Origin: an uncultured Pseudomonadota bacterium
GTDB taxonomy: Bacteria > Pseudomonadota > Gammaproteobacteria > Methylococcales > Methylomonadaceae
NCBI GenBank assembly: GCA_903931355.1
Contig: CAIZCB010000163.1
Span: forward strand, 1 to 12,822
Reading direction: 5' to 3'
Length of the DNA: 12,822 nt
The notes beneath the pieces are model-generated. The model searched no databases, was not told the origin of the DNA, and worked only from the letters and a program-made list of their open reading frames with translations. Positions 8,301-12,822 of the stretch are shown piece after piece; the first letter of the stretch is position 1, and each line of letters opens with the position of its first letter. The position numbers and the translations under genes are program-made.

Positions 8301-8730
8301 AATTGATAAATTGTTATCGGAAGCGAACCGAATTCTGGAAAAAATCAATGGCCGTTATTACCTGCGAAACAGCGACAGCGAACACGGGTTAGCTTTAGAA
8401 ATTGAAGACACCAAACAAAACAATCAGCGCCGCTTACCAAAAACCTTATCCGGTGGCGAAAGCTTTGTCGTCAGTTTGTCTTTGGCCTTAGCCTTAGCGG
8501 AATTGGCCAACAACGGTCAATCGATTGAATCCTTATTCTTGGATGAAGGTTTTGGTAATCTCGACGCCGAATCACTGTACTTGGCAATGGGTGCTTTAGA
8601 AGGCCTGAGCATCCAAGGCAAAACCGTTGGCGTGATTTCTCACGTTGAAGGGGTGAAAAAACGAATTAAAACTCAAATTGAGCTGGTGAAAAAACCGAAT
8701 GGTTTGAGTGAATTGAAATTGGTGGCTTAA
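5308..8730 (+). CDS. sbcC: Exonuclease SbcCD subunit C (SMC-like ATPase)
   Basis: This is the 1140-residue large subunit of the SbcC-SbcD (Rad50-Mre11 type) complex. The complex opens hairpins and processes blocked double-strand DNA ends in the cytosol and nucleoid. Walker A (GPNGSGKT) is at residues 37-44 and the following GETFRF is typical of SbcC. Long glutamine-rich coiled coils flank a zinc hook, PCHLCG, with Cys567 and Cys570 at the mid-point. The ABC signature LSGGESF is at 1047-1053, Walker B LFLDEG has Asp1079 and Glu1080, the D-loop GNLDAES follows, and the switch His is 1112 (VISHVEG). All catalytic elements are intact, and the length is near the family's usual 1000-1200. SbcD, usually encoded just upstream, is absent here: the gene follows pilV and the palindromic repeat. 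The 133 bases between repeat and ATG show no clear Shine-Dalgarno or promoter. Confidence 0.96.
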   Translation: MRILNLFYKNINSLEGEGRIDFAQGPIAESGVFAITGPNGSGKTSILDVITLALYGETFRFSKPAEHVITKNTAQGIAQVEFALGGETYRSSWQANRDDLPSMSLSQISGEAEQILAQTPSQVRQQLSEITGMDFHKFSKSMVLPQGDFAAFLNALDSERMDILEKISGADLYAQYQRQAERQLPEAQAKVAQLEQDIALIPLLSNPELEAAEQDLQDFHEQAETLLAEQQQLDQQALAVQNIQQLQQQRQQLEQQQQSVSQKLADSGLELQTITSKTPSSQLTDQLAILDNRQSQYQQASDELASARSELGQLQQQLATNNDRPAPYLNGKNLGDQKQAIDSLKLKLSDLNLQLPQQTQLVQAIQQQLQDKTASLAQIEAELQSYQGDAILLTDFPDVVQLRNLRNELAELNRQAKTQTKLSKTTTSAVKKTQTTLSATQTRIENLKNQITENQNKLAELAPGKQLDDLKELQIDQQNRVKGFEELLKFAETNARLTKKSWFDWFGGKPALESADESELQSQVDELKAEISREENISKVLERAITSENLIKKMTAERKKLVDGQPCHLCGSAQHPFVLRMPVFNDAKRALVDQRAKIQALKTRLQTLLNQLTAIQKNTSHQSAKEKFLQQKRSDWTMLANRLNALSNGLEITNLSLHKKLLSEENDELSKINNLLRDYLEIQRSTEKAKAEIDSKQNQLETLAVTRQELDETWNQRPQESIELEQRLNSYLAEEKALSAKLEAQLATMGEKLPKQGKENTLFDKLNSRRQDQQIRELRQKGLSEEIAQLQQQLQASQADLSQLQQAFNSSNQALDDEQWLGLHLAILEKQQLIASQEQQLNLQQLELEGMQSVVAGNIAEAGFGTITQFKALLLLIERQPELEQNYQAYAEQLTQLNAQLSQLDIALQQELIGFDSSLSANDLQSLQAQLAQKLDICKQEIQTLEHKLYKQQQYREKHQILEAELIQQYRQLAQAKAEMDLINDQQGGLRRRVQQLLIDKLLSEANRILEKINGRYYLRNSDSEHGLALEIEDTKQNNQRRLPKTLSGGESFVVSLSLALALAELANNGQSIESLFLDEGFGNLDAESLYLAMGALEGLSIQGKTVGVISHVEGVKKRIKTQIELVKKPNGLSELKLVA

Positions 8731-8754
8731 CAGCTATCTCAGGACTGTAGAAAA

Positions 8755-9078
8755 ATGCGATTAAAAGAAAAAGACGTTGAAGTAGGTTATTTATATTTAA
8801 CCACCGCCAATCAATACCGCGCGGTACTAGCGATGAAAGGCGAATTTATGATTTATGCGCCCAGTTCAGAAGGTGCTGAACCATTAAATCCAAAGAGTAA
8901 CGAAATGCCTTTTGAAAATTCGCCCTTCAAGAAATGCCAAATCGTTACTTTTGCCAAAAAAGATTATCAAGCATTTGATTTTAATGAGACTACCGCTATC
9001 AAACATCGCTTGAATGAGTCACAAATAAGCCAAGCAATCGCTCAATGTAATGCTAAATCAGCAATTACTAGCTTATAG
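8755..9078 (+). CDS. Small protein of unknown function downstream of sbcC
   Basis: This 107-residue soluble protein begins at ATG 8755, after AGGA at 8741-8744. The gap from the sbcC stop is 24 bases, so the two are probably co-transcribed. The N-terminus (MRLKEKDVEVGYLYLTTANQYRAVLAMKGEFMIYAP; quoted here as MRLKEKDVEVGYLY plus continuation) alternates charged and hydrophobic residues like a small beta-barrel. The C-terminus (SESQISQAIAQC-like, encoded near 9017-9050) looks helical. There is no signal peptide, membrane span or known catalytic motif. I do not recognise the family. Codon use resembles the neighbours and supports a real gene. A link to DNA-end processing is suggested only by position. 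It ends convergently, six bases from the end of the minus-strand small gene at 9085-9225. Confidence 0.7.
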   Translation: MRLKEKDVEVGYLYLTTANQYRAVLAMKGEFMIYAPSSEGAEPLNPKSNEMPFENSPFKKCQIVTFAKKDYQAFDFNETTAIKHRLNESQISQAIAQCNAKSAITSL

Positions 9079-9084
9079 CGCTTT

Positions 9085-9225
9085 TTAATGTAGATCAGGA
9101 CTATGCCAAGCTTCACTGACGATACCGGCGACTTCCAAAACAAATAGCCTTGCCAATTGAAATGTAGCAATGGCAATTAAGCCAATCGAGATTATTGCAG
9201 CAGATGTCATAATTACTAATTTCAT
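9085..9225 (-). CDS. 46-residue single-span membrane protein (small ORF)
   Basis: The minus-strand frame starts at ATG 9225 and stops with TAA at 9087-9085. It encodes MKLVIMTSAAIISIGLIAIA, then TFQLARLFVLEVAGIVSEAW and HSPDLH. A basic N-terminus is followed by a hydrophobic segment of about 18 residues (3-22) and a second amphipathic stretch, ending polar. This fits a single-pass or tail-exposed inner-membrane peptide. Support comes from a strong ribosome binding site, AGGGGGA at 9236-9230, correctly placed, from a candidate promoter farther upstream, and from a hydrophobic profile unlikely by chance. The gene is too short for common gene callers. It diverges from the GNAT gene across a palindrome and converges with the unknown gene ending at 9078. 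No function is assigned. Coding status is inferred, not proven. Confidence 0.6.
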   Translation of the reverse strand: MKLVIMTSAAIISIGLIAIATFQLARLFVLEVAGIVSEAWHSPDLH

Positions 9226-9229
9226 TTCG

Positions 9230-9236
9230 TCCCCCT
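9230..9236 (-). promoter_or_regulatory. Strong Shine-Dalgarno site of the 46-residue ORF
   Basis: Read on the minus strand, the sequence is AGGGGGA followed by CGAA and then ATG. It closely matches the anti-Shine-Dalgarno end of 16S rRNA at a workable distance. It is the main evidence that the small minus-strand frame is translated, and it fixes the start at 9225. Confidence 0.6.
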
Positions 9237-9293
9237 AGTAATTGTTATTTAGCATCTCAAGGATGCCGTTTTTTGGCAATTTTGCTGGATTTT

Positions 9294-9321
9294 TTAATAA
9301 ATTCAAGTTGTTAATTAACAA
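9294..9321 (-). promoter_or_regulatory. Candidate promoter for the small membrane-protein gene
   Basis: On the minus strand TTGTTA (9321-9316) is followed after 16 bases by TATTAA (9299-9294), each matching four of six consensus bases. The -35 is the other half of the same palindrome used on the plus strand. The leader would be about 60 bases. The match is weak and rests mainly on the symmetry. Confidence 0.28.
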
Positions 9322-9324
9322 CTT
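9305..9324. promoter_or_regulatory. Perfect 20-bp palindrome, candidate operator
   Basis: AAGTTGTTAATTAACAACTT is its own reverse complement over all 20 bases. A third half-site, AAGTTG, follows directly at 9325-9330, so half-sites repeat at 20-base spacing, two helical turns. The palindrome lies in the divergent space between the minus-strand small gene (start 9225) and the GNAT gene (start 9423). It overlaps candidate -35 elements on both strands. A dimeric repressor or activator site is the natural reading. No regulator gene is adjacent, so the protein is unknown. Confidence 0.55.
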
Positions 9325-9337
9325 AAGTTGCTGTAAT
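9308..9337 (+). promoter_or_regulatory. Candidate promoter for the GNAT gene
   Basis: TTGTTA (9308-9313, four of six matches to the -35 consensus) is followed after 18 bases by TGTAAT (9332-9337, five of six). The -10 is preceded by TGC, giving an extended -10 element. The expected start near 9344 would leave a leader of about 80 bases before the ATG at 9423. The -35 lies inside the palindrome. Confidence 0.35.
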
Positions 9338-9422
9338 TCAAGACCAATCAAAGTTTCAAACAGTTAACTAGCGTTGTTAAAGCGAAGTGTCATTTTTTTA
9401 GTTGAGAAAACAGACTTTAGCC

Positions 9423-9887
9423 ATGCAAATTCTTGATCTTCGTGAAGAACCACAACATATTCCCACCTTAGCCGAATGGCACCATCATCAATGGTCATCG
9501 CTCAATCCCGACGGCAGTTTAGAAAAGCGCATTGCAACAATGCAGGACTATTTAAGTGCCGATTTCGTACCTAGTACGCTAATTGCCAAAAACACCGAAC
9601 TGCTGGGTTCTGCCGCTATTGTTGAAAATGACATGGATACCAAGCCAGAGCTGACACCTTGGCTTGCTAGCGTATTTGTCGCACCGCAATACCGAAACCA
9701 AGGTATCGGTAGTCAATTGGTAAAACAGCTTATGCAAAAGGCAAAACAGTCCGGTATTGAAGCGATTTATTTATTCACACCAGACCAAGTGAATTTTTAT
9801 CAAAAACTAGGATGGGAAGTGGTTTCTAACGAAAAATACCGAGGTCATTCTGTGACGGTGATGCGAGCTGGGCTTACGGAACTGTAA
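9423..9887 (+). CDS. GNAT family N-acetyltransferase
   Basis: From ATG 9423 this is a 154-residue cytosolic acyl-CoA-dependent acetyltransferase. The core strand-turn-helix LASVFVAPQYRNQGIGSQLV (81-100) contains the acetyl-CoA pyrophosphate loop, R91-N-Q-G94-I-G96. The later segment AIYLFTPDQVNFYQKLGWEV (115-134) carries the Tyr126 and FYxKLGW signature of GNAT motif B. The N-terminus, MQILDLREEPQHIPTLAEWH, is like that of single-domain GNAT proteins in many proteobacteria. The acceptor (amine, antibiotic or peptide) cannot be told. The frame continues upstream to a TTG at 9402, but the ATG gives the usual family start. No good Shine-Dalgarno sequence precedes either. It stands alone on its strand, with a divergent control region upstream and no partner downstream. 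Confidence 0.88.
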   Translation: MQILDLREEPQHIPTLAEWHHHQWSSLNPDGSLEKRIATMQDYLSADFVPSTLIAKNTELLGSAAIVENDMDTKPELTPWLASVFVAPQYRNQGIGSQLVKQLMQKAKQSGIEAIYLFTPDQVNFYQKLGWEVVSNEKYRGHSVTVMRAGLTEL

Positions 9888-9891
9888 CCTC

Positions 9892-10073
9892 TCAATTCAA
9901 CTGATCAACAAGATTATCGATGTCCTCCATAGATGCTAACCAATTAAACAATAGAAGACCCGTTAGAGCCCCCCCCCATCGCTTATCAACATCGTAAGCG
10001 AAATTTTAGCCCCCTTATAAAACCCATCAATCTCTAAAAGAATAGAGCTCCTGTTAGAAACAAACACCAGAAT
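9892..10073 (-). pseudogene. Possible broken gene end joined across a G9 run
   Basis: Two minus-strand frames abut at the run of nine G (9977-9969). Frame one (10073 to a stop at 9965-9963) reads ILVFVSNRSSILLEIDGFYK and then GAKISLTMLISDGGGL. Frame two (10005 to a stop at 9894-9892) ends ALTGLLLFNWLASMEDIDNL then VDQLN. With ten or seven G the two would fuse into about 60 residues with a plausible protein composition. No start with a good ribosome site is visible, and frames farther upstream have stops. It could be a decayed gene 3' end, a phase-variable small gene, a sequencing slip, or chance. Frames of this length do arise by chance in such DNA. Confidence 0.25.
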
Positions 10074-10302
10074 TTACAACACATCTCATCAAATCAGATC
10101 GCAGCATGTCAGAGATTGACGTCGTTATTCACAGAGCTCTACCCCCCATAAGTTAACGATACTCATAGCATTAATAGAATCGATGTTTAAGGGGCATAAG
10201 CTAAGACATCAATTGAATCCATCGAAATTAAAGATTAGTCACGTCAAAGTCATACGGTCGCAGGATTTTCAGCGCAAAGATTGTATGAAAGAATGCAAAA
10301 AA

Positions 10303-10326
10303 TTGTAAATGTTAAAAGTTGTAAAT
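10303..10326. repeat. Short direct repeat TTGTAAAT upstream of the polysaccharide genes
   Basis: TTGTAAAT occurs at 10303-10310 and 10319-10326, 16 bases apart, both preceded by an A run. It lies 125-148 bases before the glycosyltransferase start, where a regulator or promoter could sit. Short A+T-rich repeats of this size may be chance. Confidence 0.3.
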
Positions 10327-10450
10327 TTTTTACCGGTTTTCACGCACTACAACAATTAATTGCACAGGTGAATGGCGTTATAGCTGAATAACACAAGCAA
10401 ACGACAACGCCTTTTCTGAGTTAACACCAACGTTTGACGGGAATTAAAAA

Positions 10451-11740
10451 ATGAACGCGCAACTTATTCAATCCAGTATTTCGAGAAGAATTAATGATTT
10501 TCTGTATGTTAACAAAGTAAAAACAATACAGATCCAACCAAGCCCTACTAAACCGAGGGTTTTGCAGATATCAAAATTTTATCATCCTGTTTCAGGTGGC
10601 ATTGAATCTGTAGTGTCCGAAATAACAGAAGGATTAGTTGATCAACAGATTAATACTACTGTTTTATGCACAAACATTAATAGTGAAACTATAGTAGAAA
10701 ACCAACGATACAAAATAATTCGGTCAGGTATCTTTGGAAAATTTTTATCAACACCAATATCTACTAATTTAGTTTATCAATTAATCAAACGAAGAAAAGA
10801 CTTCGACATAATTCACGTTCATCTACCTAATCCGATTGCCAACCTAGGATTATTGATTGCCAATCCTTCTGCAAGGATAATTGTACATTGGCATAGCGAT
10901 ATAGTTAAACAAAAACGCGCTCTAAAATTATATGCTCCCTTACAGAATTGGTTATTAAAGCGCGCTGATGTCATTATAGCTACTACCGAACTCTATGCAA
11001 ATAGCTCAAATTGGTTAAAACCATTTTCTGAAAAAGTAAAAGTAATTCCCATTGGAATAAAAGATCCAAGTATCAATCACTCTCAAATAGATGACTCCGT
11101 AGCAGTTCAATCAATTAAAAACCGTTACGGTAACAGAAGAATTATATTTTCATTAGGGAGAATGATTTATTACAAAGGATTTGAAAACCTAATTGACGCT
11201 GCTATTGAGCTTCCAGATGATTCCTGCGTTGTTATCGGTGGCACAGGGGAGTTATTAGAATCGTTACAACAAAGAATTATCCAAAAAGGTTTAAAGGATA
11301 AGGTTTATCTAGTTGGACGAATTTCAGAACAAGAAATGGGCGCTTATTATAAAGCCGCTGAATTATTTTGCTTACCATCAATATTACGATCAGAAGCATT
11401 TGGAGTTGTTTTATTAGAAGCAATGGCCTATTCGTTACCAATTGTTACAACTAATATACAAGGCTCTGGCGTGCCTTGGGTGAACCAACACAATAAAACA
11501 GGCATTAATGTAGAACCTAACAATGCCGAAGAACTAGCTAAAGGAGTTAATTATTTATTGAATAATAAAGAGATTGCAAAAGAGATGGGATATACCGCTA
11601 AGAAAAGGTTCGAATCCGATTTTAAAGCATCAGATATGGTTAACAGTGTTATAGAAATATATGATGGTATTTTGAAAAACAAAAAAACAGTAAATACTAC
11701 TCTGTACACATATCCCAAACAAGCTAATTTTATTCAATAA
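10451..11740 (+). CDS. GT4 family glycosyltransferase
   Basis: This 429-residue GT-B fold enzyme transfers a sugar from a nucleotide-sugar donor to a lipid-linked or glycan acceptor at the cytosolic face of the inner membrane. Key features are HPVSGGIESV (glycine loop, Gly49-Gly50), the mid-domain IIHVHLPNP and IIVHWHSDIVKQ segments, SLGRMIYYKGFENLI opening the donor domain, and EAFGVVLLEAMA, whose E315 and E323 form the EX7E motif. About 35 residues precede the usual GT4 start, and about 20 polar residues extend the C-terminus. No earlier internal Met offers a better start, and GGGA at 10439-10442 supports this ATG. The WecA-like gene follows after 23 bases, so both are likely one operon for a surface or exopolysaccharide. 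The specific sugar is unknown. The gene is clearly richer in A+T than the upstream genes. Confidence 0.92.
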   Translation: MNAQLIQSSISRRINDFLYVNKVKTIQIQPSPTKPRVLQISKFYHPVSGGIESVVSEITEGLVDQQINTTVLCTNINSETIVENQRYKIIRSGIFGKFLSTPISTNLVYQLIKRRKDFDIIHVHLPNPIANLGLLIANPSARIIVHWHSDIVKQKRALKLYAPLQNWLLKRADVIIATTELYANSSNWLKPFSEKVKVIPIGIKDPSINHSQIDDSVAVQSIKNRYGNRRIIFSLGRMIYYKGFENLIDAAIELPDDSCVVIGGTGELLESLQQRIIQKGLKDKVYLVGRISEQEMGAYYKAAELFCLPSILRSEAFGVVLLEAMAYSLPIVTTNIQGSGVPWVNQHNKTGINVEPNNAEELAKGVNYLLNNKEIAKEMGYTAKKRFESDFKASDMVNSVIEIYDGILKNKKTVNTTLYTYPKQANFIQ

Positions 11741-11752
11741 AGACTTAAAATC

Positions 11753-11758
11753 AGGAGA
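11753..11758 (+). promoter_or_regulatory. Ribosome binding site deciding a GTG start
   Basis: AGGAGA lies five bases before GTG at 11764. An ATG at 11762, two bases earlier, reads into TGA at once, so the GTG is the only sensible start for the phosphoglycosyl transferase. Confidence 0.7.
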
Positions 11759-11763
11759 GATAT

Positions 11764-12639
11764 GTGATAAACAACTTATTTGAACTACCAATTAAAATAT
11801 TATTTTTTGGTTTTTTAACCTGCTTTATAGTCAATGTACTACTTATCCTAACTAAAAAATGGCATGGACATTTAACATATGACGCCCACTCAGGCGTTCA
11901 GAAAATACATACCAAGCCAACACTTCGAATTGGAGGGATTGGGATAATGTCGGGAATTACTATTGCAACAATTTTCGCTTCTGACTCGTTAAAAGAAATT
12001 TTATTACCAATCACATTAGCAGCCATTCCAGCCTTTGCAATTGGATTAATTGAAGATATAACAAAACGTGTCAGCATAAAAACACGTTTGACATTTTCAT
12101 TTTGCAGTGGTTTATTAGCTTGGTATTTAACTGACATCAGCTTAATACATCTAAACATCCCATTTATTGATGAATTATTAAACAAATGGCTATTTTTAAG
12201 CGTGTTATTCACTGCTTTTGCAGTAAGTGGAATTTCAAATTCTATTAATATTATTGACGGTTCAAACGGTTTGGCTTCAGGAACTGTAACAATCTGCTTA
12301 AACACAATTAGCCAAATTGCGATTTTTTATAATGATACTGCACTTGCGCAATTATGTTTTGTCATTATGGCAATTATTATTGGCTTTATGATCATGAATT
12401 TTCCATTTGGAAAAATATTCTTAGGTGATGGCGGCTCTTATTTATTAGGCTTTTTATTGGCTTGGTGCGCAATATTACTTCCAATGCGAAACCCTGAAAT
12501 ATCAAGCTTTACTAGCCTTTTAATTTGCAGCTATCCAATTATTGAAGTAATGGTGAGCGTACATAGACGCTGGAAACGGAATCAAAGTCCTGGACACCCT
12601 GATAGACTGCATTTGCACAGCTTGCATAATAGCTACTAA
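11764..12639 (+). CDS. WecA/MraY-like undecaprenyl-phosphate glycosyl-1-phosphate transferase, short C-terminus
   Basis: This polytopic inner-membrane enzyme moves a sugar-1-phosphate from a UDP-sugar to undecaprenyl phosphate, the first step of lipid-linked glycan assembly. Family marks in order are HTKPTLRIGGIGI (49-61), GLIEDITKR (94-102, with Glu97-Asp98 at the usual Asp-Asp site), NIIDGSNGLASG (162-173, catalytic Asp165), FLGDGGSYLLGF (219-230) and HPDRLHLHSL (278-287, the cytosolic His motif). About nine membrane segments are visible; WecA has eleven. The protein stops four residues after the His loop, so the last membrane helices seem to be missing at 291 residues, against the usual 340 or more. 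A shift of frame after LHSL would add about 35 residues but not a clear family end. The start is GTG after AGGAGA. It probably works with the upstream GT4 enzyme. Confidence 0.88.
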   Translation: MINNLFELPIKILFFGFLTCFIVNVLLILTKKWHGHLTYDAHSGVQKIHTKPTLRIGGIGIMSGITIATIFASDSLKEILLPITLAAIPAFAIGLIEDITKRVSIKTRLTFSFCSGLLAWYLTDISLIHLNIPFIDELLNKWLFLSVLFTAFAVSGISNSINIIDGSNGLASGTVTICLNTISQIAIFYNDTALAQLCFVIMAIIIGFMIMNFPFGKIFLGDGGSYLLGFLLAWCAILLPMRNPEISSFTSLLICSYPIIEVMVSVHRRWKRNQSPGHPDRLHLHSLHNSY

Positions 12640-12822
12640 AACAACTACAAGGAAAGGAATAGCAATAATTACGACAACAGTCTTAATTATGGACGATAAA
12701 AAGTTATTTTTCATAGCATTAGTATTAGCGTGAATAACCGGGATGGGTACGGTGGTTAGTGCCGTAGAGTAGGTGCATGTTTAAAAACCTTGAGTGCATC
12801 CAAACCGTGGGCATGTATTTAG
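12640..12822. other. Window end without a supportable gene
   Basis: After the phosphoglycosyl transferase stop the DNA holds an AAGGAAAGG motif (12649-12657) and a short frame at 12689 that would encode MDDKKLFFIALVLA before TGA at 12731. Read past that stop, ITGMGTVVSAVE and a TAG follow, together resembling a secretory signal. An ATG at 12777 is open to the window edge for 15 codons but has only a poorly spaced AGG before it. None of these is strong enough to call as a gene. Confidence 0.45.

Larger units (their letters stand above)
9888..10450. other. 563-base stretch without a supportable intact gene
   Basis: This space separates the GNAT gene from the polysaccharide pair. It contains a run of nine C (9969-9977). 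A 7-bp hairpin, TCGCTTA/TAAGCGA (9979-9985 with 9995-10001), is followed by AATTTT and could be a weak terminator for the GNAT gene. AGAGCTC occurs twice (near 10043 and 10134). The direct repeat TTGTAAAT is at 10303 and 10319. A possible broken minus-strand frame covers 9892-10073. The last 150 bases probably hold the promoter and leader of the glycosyltransferase gene, but I find no convincing -35/-10 or sigma-54 pair. No tRNA or known riboswitch shape was recognised. Confidence 0.5.

Noticed and set aside
9402..9422. Upstream TTG start for the GNAT gene
   Set aside because: It adds seven residues with no family support, while the ATG at 9423 gives the normal start of the fold.
9920..9997. 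Plus-strand 25-codon frame across the C9 run (MSSIDANQLNNRRPVRAPP..)
   Set aside because: It has no ribosome binding site and no recognisable pattern. The minus-strand frames are more protein-like.
12520..12714. Minus-strand 64-codon frame with a hydrophobic start (MKNNFLSSIIKTVVVIIAIP)
   Set aside because: Half of it is antisense to the phosphoglycosyl transferase gene, there is no Shine-Dalgarno sequence before its ATG, and hydrophobic translations are expected from A+T-rich DNA. It is kept as a possibility only.
12731..12733. TGA as a recoded selenocysteine codon
   Set aside because: The surrounding residues look like a signal peptide, no redox motif surrounds it, a TAG follows shortly, and no selenocysteine insertion structure was seen.
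1..12822. CRISPR array, tRNA, rRNA, insertion-sequence transposase or phage genes
   Set aside because: A read of both strands found no regularly spaced repeats, cloverleaf-like sequence, or transposase or integrase motifs.

Overview
This window looks like a chromosomal segment of a gammaproteobacterium. The evidence is a type IVa minor-pilin operon of the PilE/FimT/PilW/PilX/PilV type, a SAM methyltransferase of a kind common in that class, and an SbcC-type nuclease subunit. A methanotroph-like lineage (Methylococcales) is possible, but that is only an impression from composition and from the dispersed-repeat type. No rRNA, tRNA, CRISPR array, transposase or phage gene was seen.

Layout. (1) Positions 3-518 hold the 3' part of a class I SAM methyltransferase whose start lies outside the window. 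(2) Positions 568-5040 are a tight, partly overlapping operon of five prepilin-like genes, pilE-fimT-pilW-pilX-pilV. The last two products are much longer than usual, and no pilY1 is present. (3) Positions 5038-5192 carry a short MITE-like element: two G/C-rich hairpins inside 11-bp terminal inverted repeats, flanked by a 10-bp direct repeat. (4) Positions 5308-8730 encode SbcC without a neighbouring sbcD, followed closely by a small unknown gene (8755-9078). (5) Positions 9085-9225 on the minus strand encode a 46-residue single-span membrane protein with a strong ribosome binding site. It diverges from a GNAT acetyltransferase (9423-9887). Between them is a perfect 20-bp palindrome that covers candidate -35 elements of both promoters. 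(6) Positions 9888-10450 are mostly non-coding. They include a run of nine C and a possible broken minus-strand reading frame that would be joined by one extra base in that run. (7) Positions 10451-12639 are an A+T-rich pair of polysaccharide genes: a GT4 glycosyltransferase and a WecA/MraY-type phosphoglycosyl transferase that ends early. (8) Positions 12640-12822 contain no supportable gene.

How the parts fit. The pilin genes would build the initiating/tip complex of a type IV pilus, and the long cysteine-rich PilV and long PilX may do work that PilY1 does elsewhere. SbcC is half of a DNA end-processing nuclease. The final two genes would prime and extend a lipid-linked surface polysaccharide. 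Their base composition (roughly 30-40% G+C in lines counted by eye, against about 50-55% in sampled pilin lines) suggests a separate origin. The most unusual items are the extended PilV/PilX pair without PilY1, the unannotated small membrane protein with its palindromic control region, the MITE-like repeat, and the homopolymer-linked broken frame.
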